A stretch of DNA of 64,000 bases from Aquitalea denitrificans. GTDB taxonomy: Bacteria; Pseudomonadota; Gammaproteobacteria; Burkholderiales; Chromobacteriaceae. Within the stretch, counting starts at the first letter, position 1. The number at the start of each line of letters is the position of its first letter. A program made the translations under genes and the position numbers. Location of the stretch: assembly GCF_009856625.1 (NCBI RefSeq), contig NZ_CP047241.1, positions 2,604,001 to 2,668,000 on the forward strand, given 5' to 3'. The notes beneath the pieces are model-generated. The model made no database searches. It was not told where the DNA came from and saw only the letters and a program-made list of their open reading frames with translations. Positions 8,794 through 17,159 of the stretch are shown here, piece by piece.

Positions 8794-9235
8794 TCTTTAT
8801 CCCAACTTGCAAGTTCAAGAAATCGAAGCCCCCAGGCTTACCCACTGCATGCATATCCCAACCGGGGCTTCATTCAGCATTGGTTGGCAGACCGGTTTAT
8901 CATGCAGTGCAGCAAATCATGCATGACTTAAAAAAATCGGAATCGCCAACCGCATTCGCAGCACATCTGTTTGACCATTCCGGTCATCGTCATCTGTGTG
9001 TAACGCTTGCCAACAAGCCTACCAATTCTCTTCATTACCACCAGTTACATTTTCTGCACCCTTTCACCTACTTTTGGTAATGCATCGGTAATGTGCAAAA
9101 TTCGCCGCATTGCACCATCACAATGCGACAAAAAATATTATTGTTTTATAACAATGACTTGTATCGATTTTGGGCAGGGCTTGTGTCGTATGGCCGACAA
9201 AGTGATGTCGTCATCGGTCGAAAGAGGACTAGCAA
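8794..9235. promoter_or_regulatory. Divergent control region between importer operon and regulator genes
   Basis: 442 bases without a supportable gene, AT-richer than the flanks. It must hold the promoters for the leftward importer/catabolic operon and for the rightward small protein-AraC pair. A 7-bp inverted repeat is listed separately. No clear sigma-54 site was seen. Confidence 0.6.
9106..9127. promoter_or_regulatory. Inverted repeat CGCATTG-N8-CAATGCG, candidate operator
   Basis: Perfect 7-bp arms separated by 8 bases in the divergent control region, 108 bases before the small zinc-ribbon-like gene. The neighbouring GlxA/GbdR-type regulator is the natural candidate to bind here, but the assignment is inference from position. 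Confidence 0.4.
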
Positions 9236-9442
9236 ATGGCACCTGATCGCAACTTGACTGGGCAATGCCGCGATTGCAATGATTTGCCTGAATCCCATGC
9301 AGCACAGCGGACGTCATTAATTGCACCTGAAGATAAAAGCCGCATTGCATTGTGTGAAAACTGTCATTGGAAATGGCTGCCAGATGATTTGTTTCATTCA
9401 GCCATCAATTGCATGATCCCGCTTGAAACGGACATAACATGA
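9236..9442 (+). CDS. Small CxxC/CxxC zinc-ribbon-like protein
   Basis: A 68-residue protein with two knuckles, C11-x2-C14 (QCRDCN) and C40-x2-C43 (LCENCH), the spacing of a small zinc ribbon. The start ATG has an AGAGGA ribosome-binding site at 9 bases. Its stop overlaps the start of the AraC regulator gene by ATGA, so the two are probably translationally coupled, which supports its being real. I do not recognise a named family. By position it may act with the regulator in sensing or transcription. The chance that it is only a translated leader remains. Confidence 0.6.
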   Translation: MAPDRNLTGQCRDCNDLPESHAAQRTSLIAPEDKSRIALCENCHWKWLPDDLFHSAINCMIPLETDIT

Positions 9443-10467
9443 ACCAGCCCGCCCACATCGATAATCGCCCAGCGCAAAAACCCTTGTCAGTCGGGTTTAT
9501 TCTGGCGCCGGAATTTACCCTCAGCGCTTTTTCCAATTTTGTTGATGTCCTGCGCCTGGCGGCAGATGAAGGTGATTTCAGCCGGCAAATCCGTTGCAAA
9601 TGGAAAATACTCAGCCACGACAGCCGGCCCATCCAGTCCAGCAGCGGGCTGGAAGTCATCCCGACTACCGGGTTGGAAGACCCTCAGGTTTTCGACTACA
9701 TCGTGGTCGTGGGTGGACTACTGCATGCCGGCAAGAAAATTTCGCCGCAAATGGCTGCCTACCTGAAACAAGCCGACGAGGCTGGCGTTACCCTGATTGG
9801 CGTTTGCACCGGCAGTTTCATTCTGGCGCGTGCCGGGCTGATGCATGGTTATCACAGCTGCGTCAGCTGGTTTCATTACCATCACTTCGAGCAGGAATTC
9901 CCGAAATATCCGGTCAGCTCGGACGAGCTGTTCAATATTGATGGCAAACGGATGACCTGCGCCGGCGGGGCCGGTGTCATGCACCTGGCCGCTCACCTGA
10001 TTGAAAAGCACTGCGGCAAGTTCGAAGCCGCGCAGGCGCTGCGCATCATGCTGGAGGAAATGCCACTGCCAGCATCCACGCCGCAGCCGCATTCGGTCAT
10101 CACCGACAAGGTGTACAACCGCAGCGTGCGCAAGGCAGTGCAGCTGATCGAGCGCAATATCAGCAATCCGCTGACGGTGGACGACATCGCGCAAAAGGTG
10201 AATGTCAGCATCCGTCATCTGGAGCGGCTGTTCCATGCCGAACTGGGCATGACGCCCAGAAGCTATTCCGCCAAGCTGCGGCTGGATCACGCCCGGCACC
10301 TGATCCTGAACACCGACCACCGCATTTCCTTCATCGTGTTTGAATGCGGCTTTGTCGATTGCTCGCACTTTTCCAGGCGCTTCAAACTGGAATTCGGCCT
10401 GACTCCCACCGAAATGCGCATCAAGCGCGGCACCATCAAGAAATTCCAACACAAGACAGCTGCCTGA
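9439..10467 (+). CDS. GlxA-family AraC-type regulator (GbdR/CdhR-like)
   Basis: A 342-residue two-domain regulator. Residues about 15-195 form a DJ-1/PfpI-like amidotransferase fold with the nucleophile-elbow motif GVCTGSFILARAGL. Residues about 235-330 hold two AraC helix-turn-helix motifs, including VSIRHLERLFHAELGMTPRSY and FSRRFKLEFGLTPTEMR. This architecture is that of regulators of betaine, carnitine and arginine catabolism. It is coupled to the small CxxC gene, divergent from the quaternary-amine import and oxidation operon, and next to a decayed GbcA-type gene, so I infer that it activates the leftward operon. A terminator follows at 10497. Confidence 0.88.
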   Translation: MNQPAHIDNRPAQKPLSVGFILAPEFTLSAFSNFVDVLRLAADEGDFSRQIRCKWKILSHDSRPIQSSSGLEVIPTTGLEDPQVFDYIVVVGGLLHAGKKISPQMAAYLKQADEAGVTLIGVCTGSFILARAGLMHGYHSCVSWFHYHHFEQEFPKYPVSSDELFNIDGKRMTCAGGAGVMHLAAHLIEKHCGKFEAAQALRIMLEEMPLPASTPQPHSVITDKVYNRSVRKAVQLIERNISNPLTVDDIAQKVNVSIRHLERLFHAELGMTPRSYSAKLRLDHARHLILNTDHRISFIVFECGFVDCSHFSRRFKLEFGLTPTEMRIKRGTIKKFQHKTAA

Positions 10468-10496
10468 ACCTGCAACAGTCCATTACTCCCCATCCA

Positions 10497-10526
10497 CAGC
10501 GAATACCAGTCGGTATTCGCTGTTTT
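10497..10526 (+). terminator. Rho-independent terminator after the AraC regulator gene
   Basis: CAGCGAATACC and GGTATTCGCTG form a perfect 11-bp stem with a 4-base loop, followed by TTTT. It lies 30 bases after the regulator stop. Confidence 0.9.
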
Positions 10527-10719
10527 ACATTTCATGCTGGCCTTGGCTCATGGTTCCACGCCCCATTCCGCATAAACAAAAATAAACTGCATTGACGCTA
10601 TCTCCAACCACTTCAATACTCAGCAAAACTGATGTCAACACCATCAGAACAGTACAAAACCATTGCTGACAGCCCGTCACAGAAAGAGCTGCACCACATC
10701 GTCAAAGGAGAAAGCAGTC

Positions 10720-11495
10720 ATGACGCAGGAATCGACAAGGCTGGAATTGATCCACCACCATAAAGCGCGCCACGCCCTTACCCGGGAGCGCTATACCGAC
10801 CCGGCTGTGTACCGCGCAAATCTGGGATAGCGTATGGATTTTTGTCGGCCATACCCTGGAGCTGGAAAAACCGGGCCAGTACATGACGGTACAAATCGGG
10901 GATCACCCGGTTGCCGTGGTTCGCGGCAACGATGGCACCGTAAGGACAGTCAATAATGTCTGCCGTCATCGCAGTGCCAAGATATGTCAGGGTGACAGCG
11001 GAAAATCCGCAAAACTGGCCGGTCCCTATCACCAATGGACGTTTGGTCTGGATGGCAAACTGTTGTACGCCGGCAATATGGGTGAATGCACACGGGCTGA
11101 AGCCGGTGCACGGTGCCGTAGTGGAAACCTGTATCTATGTCTGTGTGGCCGAAACCGCCCCGGACTTCGACACCTTTGCCAGCGCAGTGCAACCTTTCCT
11201 CGCTCAGCACCAACTGGACACCTGCAAGGTGGCGCATGAGTCATCCATCGTGGCAAAGGACAACTGGAAACTGGTATTCGAAAACAACCGCGAGTGCTAT
11301 CCCTGCGAAGGCTCTCCCCCGGAACTGCTCAACTCCTTCGTGGAAAACCATTCGGTAGCCGGTGTGGCCGATGGTGATGACCCGGCACTCACCGCTTTCT
11401 GGGACCGTTGCGAAGCAGGTGGATTACCCAGTCGCCTGTTGATGGCGGAAAACAGCCAGTTCCGCATGACACGCATTCAGCAATCAGTCCGCTAG
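10720..11495 (+). pseudogene. Decayed GbcA-type Rieske oxygenase gene
   Basis: An ATG behind AAAGGAG opens a frame matching the N-terminus of glycine betaine demethylase-type oxygenases but stops at 10828-10830. The homology continues in another frame (QIWDSVWIFVGH, from about 10827), and shifts again near 11085 to GLKPVHGAVVE. The ring-cluster motif CRHR is present. The second cluster motif reads GPYHQW where CPYHQW is expected, and the iron-site motif reads NNRECYPC where NNRECYHC is expected. The frame ends at 11495, well short of the roughly 430 residues of the family. Two frameshifts, lost ligands and a missing C-terminus make it inactive. It suggests that an ancestor demethylated glycine betaine. 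Confidence 0.85.
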
Positions 11496-11697
11496 CTGCC
11501 CGTGGCGACCACTTTGTCTGAATGGCTGCATTCCCCGGTTGCTTAGGGCCATTTTCGACCCGAAGAAGAAAGATAAAACACACATCCGTCAACAGCGTCG
11601 AGTTCGGCTAGAGTTGTTTCCATCCCATTTTAAATGGCTGCTTTCGTATTGGAACTCAGCCATTTTGGTGTCCGGCTAGTTGGGGAACATACGGCTT

Positions 11698-12564
11698 TCA
11701 ATGATGAATCACATTCAAGCATTCATCTTCCCGCGGTGGCTCGTAATATCGGGAGATACGTTCAAATGTTACATCGTCAACGGTAAATGGGTGAGTGCCG
11801 GATTGATTTCGTAAGTGCAGGCGCTCCTTGCAGAGTGAATCTGGTACATCCAGAAGATGTAGAGAGTGAGCTACTCCGGCCCGAGTGCAGACAGACATAG
11901 CCCACTGCCGAGATGCAACGGTATTAGCCGGCACGTCCAGTACCACTGAAAGGCCAGCTTGCAGTAACTCTTCTACATGCCCTCCCAACACATCTTTCAA
12001 TAGTCCAGAACAGCGCACATAGTCGACCACTTCCTTTATGGCATCTGGATACAGCCTAGCCAGCCACTCATCCTCGCTAATCAGTACTGTTTTGGGTTCT
12101 TTGGCTAGTTTCCGTGCCAGGGTTGATTTTCCAGAGCAAATCTTGCCGCACAGCAGATGCAGGGATGGTGGCATCTCAATCAGGCTGGTGCCGTAGGAAT
12201 TGTCGATGGCACAGCGCCAGAGACCTGCCGGATCCCGGCGGAACACATAAGTGGCGAACCGGGTTGTCTGCCAAGCTTGTCCGGCTTCACGTTCCGCCTG
12301 TAATTCGGTACGAGCTAGTACTAGTGCGGTGTCACCACCAGCGACTACTTGCATGTCTGCTTGGCTGACTTGTAGGGTGTGGTTGAAGTACTGGGCAATG
12401 GCGGGGAAGACTGCGCGAATCTGTTCACCACCTCGAGCGAGCATGCCGGGCTGAACCACGAGCACGGCGTCACTAGCATAAAACGCCATCAGCTCATCAA
12501 AGTCTTCCCAGTTGATTGCGTGGTCGGCCGCTGCGATGATTTCCTTCAGTTCCTGCTGAGGCAT
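11698..12564 (-). CDS. SnoaL/DUF4440-like domain fused to an AAA-type P-loop kinase
   Basis: A 288-residue two-domain protein. Residues 1-125 resemble a SnoaL-like/ketosteroid-isomerase-fold domain (MAFYASDAVLVVQPG, then LWRCAIDNSYGTS). Residues about 130-288 form a small kinase of the AAA_33/zeta-like group with Walker A GKICSGKST, a following Asp-Glu (ISEDEW) and a late arginine-rich lid (RLHLRNQSG). The start at 12564 follows AGGAG by 7 bases; the longer frame lacks such a site. I do not recognise a named enzyme. Phosphorylation of a small molecule is the best guess. It lies just behind an attenuator-like leader listed separately. Confidence 0.7.
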   Translation of the reverse strand: MPQQELKEIIAAADHAINWEDFDELMAFYASDAVLVVQPGMLARGGEQIRAVFPAIAQYFNHTLQVSQADMQVVAGGDTALVLARTELQAEREAGQAWQTTRFATYVFRRDPAGLWRCAIDNSYGTSLIEMPPSLHLLCGKICSGKSTLARKLAKEPKTVLISEDEWLARLYPDAIKEVVDYVRCSGLLKDVLGGHVEELLQAGLSVVLDVPANTVASRQWAMSVCTRAGVAHSLHLLDVPDSLCKERLHLRNQSGTHPFTVDDVTFERISRYYEPPREDECLNVIHH

Positions 12565-12609
12565 GGATTTGCTCCTGGTCTGTAGTGTGGTAACCAAGCA
12601 GACGGAAAC

Positions 12610-12636
12610 AAAAAAACCCGCCTGCTGGGGCGGGTT
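12610..12636 (-). terminator. Rho-independent terminator of an attenuator-like leader
   Basis: On the minus strand AACCCGCC pairs perfectly with GGCGGGTT around a 6-base loop and is followed by a run of seven T. It lies between a 13-residue Ile/Thr/Leu-rich leader ORF and the SnoaL-kinase start at 12564, the layout of a transcription attenuator. Confidence 0.85.
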
Positions 12637-12660
12637 GCTTGGCCAAAGCCTTGATGCGTG

Positions 12661-12702
12661 CTAACCCACCATTCCAAGAATGGTGGTAATAATTGCGATC
12701 AT
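12661..12702 (-). CDS. Putative branched-chain amino acid leader peptide
   Basis: The minus-strand ORF encodes MIAIITTILGMVG, in which 8 of 13 residues are Ile, Thr, Leu or Val. Such composition is typical of leader peptides that sense Ile, Val, Leu or Thr tRNA charging. A perfect 9-bp hairpin (CCACCATTC/GAATGGTGG, 12666-12686) lies inside its coding region, and a strong terminator follows 25 bases after its stop. No good ribosome-binding site is visible, and the gene that follows is not a biosynthetic gene, so the element may be a displaced relic. Confidence 0.45.
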   Translation of the reverse strand: MIAIITTILGMVG

Positions 12703-12855
12703 GCATTGGTCATGGCTTGTCATATGGTTCATTCTGCAGGCAGCAAATAGGGATGTCAATCTATGTGGCAGGGGTACAAGTTTGCTTGGGACTGCGATCT
12801 GCCCTAACTCAGACTGGCTGCAGGTCGGCCAATGCAGACGACCGAGTAATCGATG

Positions 12856-12885
12856 AAAAATGGCCGCTTTCCTATTGAAAGCGGC
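12856..12885 (-). terminator. Rho-independent terminator after the DKNYY protein gene
   Basis: On the minus strand GCCGCTTTC and GAAAGCGGC form a perfect 9-bp stem with a 5-base loop, followed by CATTTTT. It lies about 37 bases past the DKNYY gene stop and separates that gene from the leader at 12702. Confidence 0.75.
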
Positions 12886-12921
12886 AGCAAATGTATCTAG
12901 CAAACTGGGTGTGATTCAATC

Positions 12922-14109
12922 TCAGCGTTCAACTAACCCGGCAGAGTTAATGTAAATCAGCCCATTTTTATCTCGAATAGCATTATGTAAGTTATCGTCT
13001 GCCCTGACGGAGGGACGGTCAGCTGACTCACAATGAACTATTTTTTGTGTGCGTGCGTAGACATTCTGCTTGTCAACAGCGAAAGCATACGTAAGGAATT
13101 GAATGCTTCCTGGGTCAAGGCCAGGTACAGGTTTCCGATAGCGTCTGCCAAGTAAATAATGACCGCCATCATCGATCAGTACATCATCCCAGACTGCTCT
13201 CGCAGTTGCTACATTAATTTCGCCTGTATTTGTGATGATTTTACCTTCGTAGAGAAGGTGTGACCCCATTCGGGCATAAAGATACCCTAGACTGACAACA
13301 CTTTCCGGTGTTGCTATATTGCGCTTACGTACGCCAGCATAAATCAATCCCTTAGCATCGCGCGCATACGGCCCGCCGACAAGCTCGAAGCTTTGCGTGT
13401 CAATTTTGGTCATGGTTAACCATCCGCGTGGATCAACGTAGTAAGCTTGGTGTGAATCGATATACCAGCTGTTGCGCACAGCAATAAATGTTTCAGGATC
13501 ACCTCCGACTATCAGGCTGTCATTGCCGCAAACAGAGTCACCAATGGCAGTGGGCGCGAAGCGTAGACCTGAACGGTCGGCGGCAAAACGGTCTACAATA
13601 TGGCGGAAGCTTTGAAGATCAAAATCATTCAACGCGAGAAAATGCCTTTCATCCCCTGCACGAATCCATACCCGTTCACCATCGCTATAGTATGGCCCAC
13701 CAATAGAAATAAGCATATCGTCTGTAATATTGGATGCATTGCGCAGGGTAATCTCATGCTGCAGTTCCACTTCTGCAGTTTGCCTTTCTGCCAATTGGAT
13801 TTCACTCGGAACAAACTGCTCGAGATACTTCTGCTGCAGTGAAATTATGTTAGCAAGACACAGCACTCCATGAGGAACAGATCTGAGATATAGCGACCAA
13901 TCATTATTTTTGTCCGTGTAGAACCAATGCATACCTTCCCCATCCCATTTCGTTATATCTGTTCGTGGGAGTAGATCGGATCGTAGTGCTTTAATTTTTC
14001 CGGAAACAAAAAACATAAGACCATGATTCAAATATTCGTCGAATACTAAATCGTTTCGTTGAAATAATTCCTGCACTATCGCGGAGAGATCATGAAGGTC
14101 ATTTGGCAT
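12922..14109 (-). CDS. DKNYY-repeat family protein
   Basis: A 395-residue protein with several copies of a degenerate D-x-x-x-x-Y-Y/V motif spaced through its length, such as SHQAYYVDPRG, AKGLIYAGVRK, KQNVYARTQK and DKNGLIYIN near the end. This is the pattern of the DKNYY domain family, whose function is unknown; copies often occur in T6SS and toxin-immunity neighbourhoods. No signal peptide or membrane segment is apparent. It is the last gene of the leftward T6SS cargo island, 337 bases after the Tle1 effector gene. It could be an accessory or immunity factor, but nothing in the sequence proves this. Confidence 0.65.
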   Translation of the reverse strand: MPNDLHDLSAIVQELFQRNDLVFDEYLNHGLMFFVSGKIKALRSDLLPRTDITKWDGEGMHWFYTDKNNDWSLYLRSVPHGVLCLANIISLQQKYLEQFVPSEIQLAERQTAEVELQHEITLRNASNITDDMLISIGGPYYSDGERVWIRAGDERHFLALNDFDLQSFRHIVDRFAADRSGLRFAPTAIGDSVCGNDSLIVGGDPETFIAVRNSWYIDSHQAYYVDPRGWLTMTKIDTQSFELVGGPYARDAKGLIYAGVRKRNIATPESVVSLGYLYARMGSHLLYEGKIITNTGEINVATARAVWDDVLIDDGGHYLLGRRYRKPVPGLDPGSIQFLTYAFAVDKQNVYARTQKIVHCESADRPSVRADDNLHNAIRDKNGLIYINSAGLVER

Positions 14110-14446
14110 GATGGTAAATGCTGCTCACACAAAAGGTGTGTTTGTTTTCCTTGATTTTAAAGTATTGGTTGGTAGTTGCGGAGCTGACTCTGCGGATTAT
14201 TTCCAATTTGGCTTGTTTTACTGATATTTTGAATGTTGCATCATGGTGAAGAGATCAAAACATGTCCGAAGTTTTGTGTGGACTGGCTGCAAAACACCAT
14301 GGTGCCAACAGGAAAAATTGGCCATCCTACTGACACCTCGTCGGCCTGGTTAGCCGCAGTTCTGTTAAAACTCTCCTTATGTGACAGATAAAAAATGGCT
14401 TCTTCAATTTAGCGAGCCATAAAGATATCTGGCAAATGAGAGCCAA
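14110..14446. other. Gene-free interval between DKNYY gene and Tle1 gene
   Basis: 337 AT-rich bases. No ORF with family character and no strong terminator is seen. It probably contains the promoter of the DKNYY gene. Confidence 0.5.
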
Positions 14447-16069
14447 TCACTCATCTCCCTTATACAGAGTACGGAACTTGAATAGCCCGATGCCATTGAG
14501 CGTGCCTTCATAGAATGCATCCTGAATGAATCCGGCCACGGAGTCATGAATATAACTTTCAAGAAAGTGCTCAATGGCAGGTGTTAGCCGTCGCAGATCC
14601 ATACTGGCGGCGACGTTAACCGGGTCTGTTTCTGGTAATACGGATGGGCTGAGAACCCGGTTGTACTGTGTCGGTCTGTGCTTTATTTTTACTGCTTCGC
14701 GCATCGGATCAAAATCTGGTGCCATCGGGTTGCCGGCATTCAGCTTACTCAAACCAGAGATGATTCCTTGCTGGGTTTGTCGTAAATACTCTTGATGCTT
14801 GCTACTGGCTGTGCGGTAGGGCGCACGCCGGGTAAACTCGCGCCGGTATTTGAAACGATGGCTCAGGTATAGCGCCATATGTTGTTGGTGCATTTTTTCG
14901 GCCGAGGCCGGGGCGACCTTGGCATCACGCAGATAAGCGTTGAAGTCGTTGATGACCTGCGGGGTGGGACTAATTAAATCCTGAATCTTTTTGTCTAACT
15001 GCTCCATTGCTTGCAGAGGCACTCCTGCCTGACGCGCCGCTTCGTACATGCGGCGGCAGGGAATCACGCACATCTGGCTGTTTTGTGCAGGCATGATGCC
15101 CAAGGCACCACTGGCGTAACCTCCGCCGACATCGGAATGCGAACCTGGGTACATTACTTCCACCGCATTGCCAGGATAACTATTGCCGCGACGTACAGTA
15201 TCCAATGGGAAGCAGGCGCGCACCTCGTGCCCGGCAATATAGTGGACACATTGCTCGACTGCCGGGTGTATGGCCAGGTTTCCATCAGCCCATGCCATAT
15301 GTCCGGTAGCAGGCAGGTTGTCTGGAAACAGCTGGGCGATGCCGACGGATGCTACCGTATCAAAAATCCCCAGGAATTGGGTGCGCAGCGGAATACCAGC
15401 AAAGTGCCAGCCGCCATTTTCCTGCTGGCAGAGCCGGTACAGCCAATTCACAAAGGCACGTGCTTCAGTAGCACCGCGCGAAAAACCAAATACTGATAGA
15501 TTTATTTGCGTTACCTCGGGTTTGCGGCCCTTCAACGCAGCCTGTAATCGACGTTGCCAATTAGTGAACAAGGCCCAGCGCATTGCACCGCCCGTTATGC
15601 CGCTTGCCATTTCTGTGATGGACTTGGCCAATTCATCTGTAATCAAAAAACTCTTGTTGACATACTGATTTGGGGCATTCACCAAACGAGTCAATGCCCA
15701 TAGAATGCGGGCTTCTCCTCCTGCGCCAGCACCGCCGCCAAGCATGCCGCCCTTATCGCCAATTTCCGGGAATGGTGTGCCTACACCAGGCATGTAGAAA
15801 CGGAAATAGCCATCATCTGGCTTGTCTCGCGCCGCCATAAACAGACGGGCGATATTACTGGGCTTCAGCTGGTCCGGCTTGGCCTGGTAATAGTCCAGAT
15901 TGAGGTTGTTACCGGTGCCATCGAAAAACAGCACCACATGAATCTGGCCTTGGCACTTGGCACTGTTCTTGCCACTGACACAGGCCAGCGCTTGTGCCCG
16001 TTGTAATTGCTCCCGTGCGGTGAGTGCGCGTTGCCCGCTTGGGTAGGGTGCTGGATTTTTGGTACTCAT
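14447..16069 (-). CDS. Tle1-type T6SS phospholipase effector (DUF2235)
   Basis: A 540-residue alpha/beta-hydrolase with the DUF2235 N-terminal motif VVLFFDGTGNN (46-56). The catalytic triad is readable: Ser197 in GFSRG, Asp237 in GIFDTVAS and His311 in YPGSHSDVGGGY. These match the Tle1 lipase effectors delivered by type VI secretion, which cut membrane phospholipids in the target periplasm. There is no signal peptide, as expected for a VgrG-loaded cargo. Its start overlaps the stop of the adjacent immunity lipoprotein gene by ATGA. VgrG and a DUF4123 adaptor are encoded upstream in the same direction. I rate it an intact effector. Confidence 0.9.
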   Translation of the reverse strand: MSTKNPAPYPSGQRALTAREQLQRAQALACVSGKNSAKCQGQIHVVLFFDGTGNNLNLDYYQAKPDQLKPSNIARLFMAARDKPDDGYFRFYMPGVGTPFPEIGDKGGMLGGGAGAGGEARILWALTRLVNAPNQYVNKSFLITDELAKSITEMASGITGGAMRWALFTNWQRRLQAALKGRKPEVTQINLSVFGFSRGATEARAFVNWLYRLCQQENGGWHFAGIPLRTQFLGIFDTVASVGIAQLFPDNLPATGHMAWADGNLAIHPAVEQCVHYIAGHEVRACFPLDTVRRGNSYPGNAVEVMYPGSHSDVGGGYASGALGIMPAQNSQMCVIPCRRMYEAARQAGVPLQAMEQLDKKIQDLISPTPQVINDFNAYLRDAKVAPASAEKMHQQHMALYLSHRFKYRREFTRRAPYRTASSKHQEYLRQTQQGIISGLSKLNAGNPMAPDFDPMREAVKIKHRPTQYNRVLSPSVLPETDPVNVAASMDLRRLTPAIEHFLESYIHDSVAGFIQDAFYEGTLNGIGLFKFRTLYKGDE

Positions 16070-16569
16070 TGTGTGGCTTTCTGCATCTCGCGAGGATAGG
16101 CAGGTAGATAGTCTGGATGATAAGGCAGGATATCGCTCAATTTGACCAAGACTTGGTCGTTGGGTAGGAAGTGAATATCAACATGCTGCATTTCTTTGGC
16201 CTGATATTTCGGGATGGTCACAGTGCGCGTTTTCCGTGGAGCTGCCACATATACTTTTATGCCATCTCGAATAATGGGCTGGCCATTTTTATCACGCAGC
16301 CAGTCACCATCGTTTTCCCAGCCGATTGTCACGGTTAACCCCGGCCGCCATTGGCTGGGTACTATAACGCAACAGATTTCTCCCCCCCCTCCGCCCATGG
16401 CGGGAGCGTTAAGAATCCCCCCTTGGCCATTGATGGTGATGGAGAGTACCGATTTGTCGGTGTGATTGACCGCCAGATAGCTCAAACTGGTTTTTTCTTC
16501 TTCGCAGCCTGCCAGGAATAGCAGACTCAGCAGTAATAATGCGGAGAGTCGCTTGCGCAATATGCTCAT
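16066..16569 (-). CDS. T6SS immunity lipoprotein, copy 1 (DUF3304-like)
   Basis: A 167-residue lipoprotein with signal MSILRKRLSALLLLSLLFLAGC; the lipobox Cys is about residue 22. The mature part has YLAVNHTDKS, a GGGGGEICCVIVP stretch and WRPGLTVTIGW, which fit the DUF3304 group found next to Tle1 effectors. It should sit in the periplasm and block the phospholipase from sister cells. The start at 16569 follows GAGAGG and opens the signal peptide; the longer upstream frame runs over the duplicated junction. Its stop overlaps the Tle1 start. This copy differs from the other two in the middle (NDGDWLRDKNGQPII). Confidence 0.85.
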   Translation of the reverse strand: MSILRKRLSALLLLSLLFLAGCEEEKTSLSYLAVNHTDKSVLSITINGQGGILNAPAMGGGGGEICCVIVPSQWRPGLTVTIGWENDGDWLRDKNGQPIIRDGIKVYVAAPRKTRTVTIPKYQAKEMQHVDIHFLPNDQVLVKLSDILPYHPDYLPAYPREMQKATQ

Positions 16570-16612
16570 TGGAAACCTCTCTGCCTCCGGTGGATATGTG
16601 GGTGACGCGTAC

Positions 16613-17116
16613 TCATTGTGTGGCTTTCTGCATCTCGCGAGGATAGGCAGGTCGATAATCCGGGTGCTCAGGGAAAATATCACTCAATTTGACCAAGACC
16701 TGGTCGTTGGGCAGGAAGTGGATATCAACATGCTGCATTTCTTTGGCCTGATATTCCGGGATGGTCACAGTGCGCGTTTTCCAGCTGCCTTCAATAAATA
16801 CCTTGTCGCCGTTTTTCATCACGACATTACCACTGGCATCGCGCTGGAAATGTCCACCTTGCAGCCAGCTGATCTTTACTGCCAGCCCCGGCCGCCATTT
16901 GCTCGGCACTATGACGCAGCAGACTTCTCCGCCGCCGCCACCCATCGCAGGGACATTCAGCACACCGCCTTGATCGTTAATGGTGATTGAGTCGATTGGC
17001 TTTGTGGTGTGATTGACCGCCAGATAACTCAGACTGGTTTTTTCTTCTTCGCAGCCTGCCAGGAATAGCAGACTCAGCAGTAATAATGTAGAGATTCGCT
17101 TGCGCAATATGCTCAT
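16613..17116 (-). CDS. T6SS immunity lipoprotein, copy 2
   Basis: A 167-residue close paralogue of its neighbours, with the same lipoprotein signal (LLLSLLFLAGC) and the same C-terminal half ending PAYPREMQKATQ. It differs from copy 1 mainly in the segment around SWLQGGHFQRDASG, which it shares with copy 3. The start at 17116 follows GAGAGG. Its stop codon overlaps an ATGAGT that corresponds to the tle1 start, see the findings. Extra immunity copies often protect against variant effectors of other strains. Confidence 0.85.
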   Translation of the reverse strand: MSILRKRISTLLLLSLLFLAGCEEEKTSLSYLAVNHTTKPIDSITINDQGGVLNVPAMGGGGGEVCCVIVPSKWRPGLAVKISWLQGGHFQRDASGNVVMKNGDKVFIEGSWKTRTVTIPEYQAKEMQHVDIHFLPNDQVLVKLSDIFPEHPDYRPAYPREMQKATQ

Positions 17117-17159
17117 TGGAAACCTCTCTGCTTCCGGTGGATATGTGGGTGACGCGTAC

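Noticed and set aside
12661..12903. 80-codon minus-strand ORF ending in the leader peptide
   Set aside because: It runs through the terminator hairpin of the DKNYY gene and has no family character; only its last 13 codons look meaningful.
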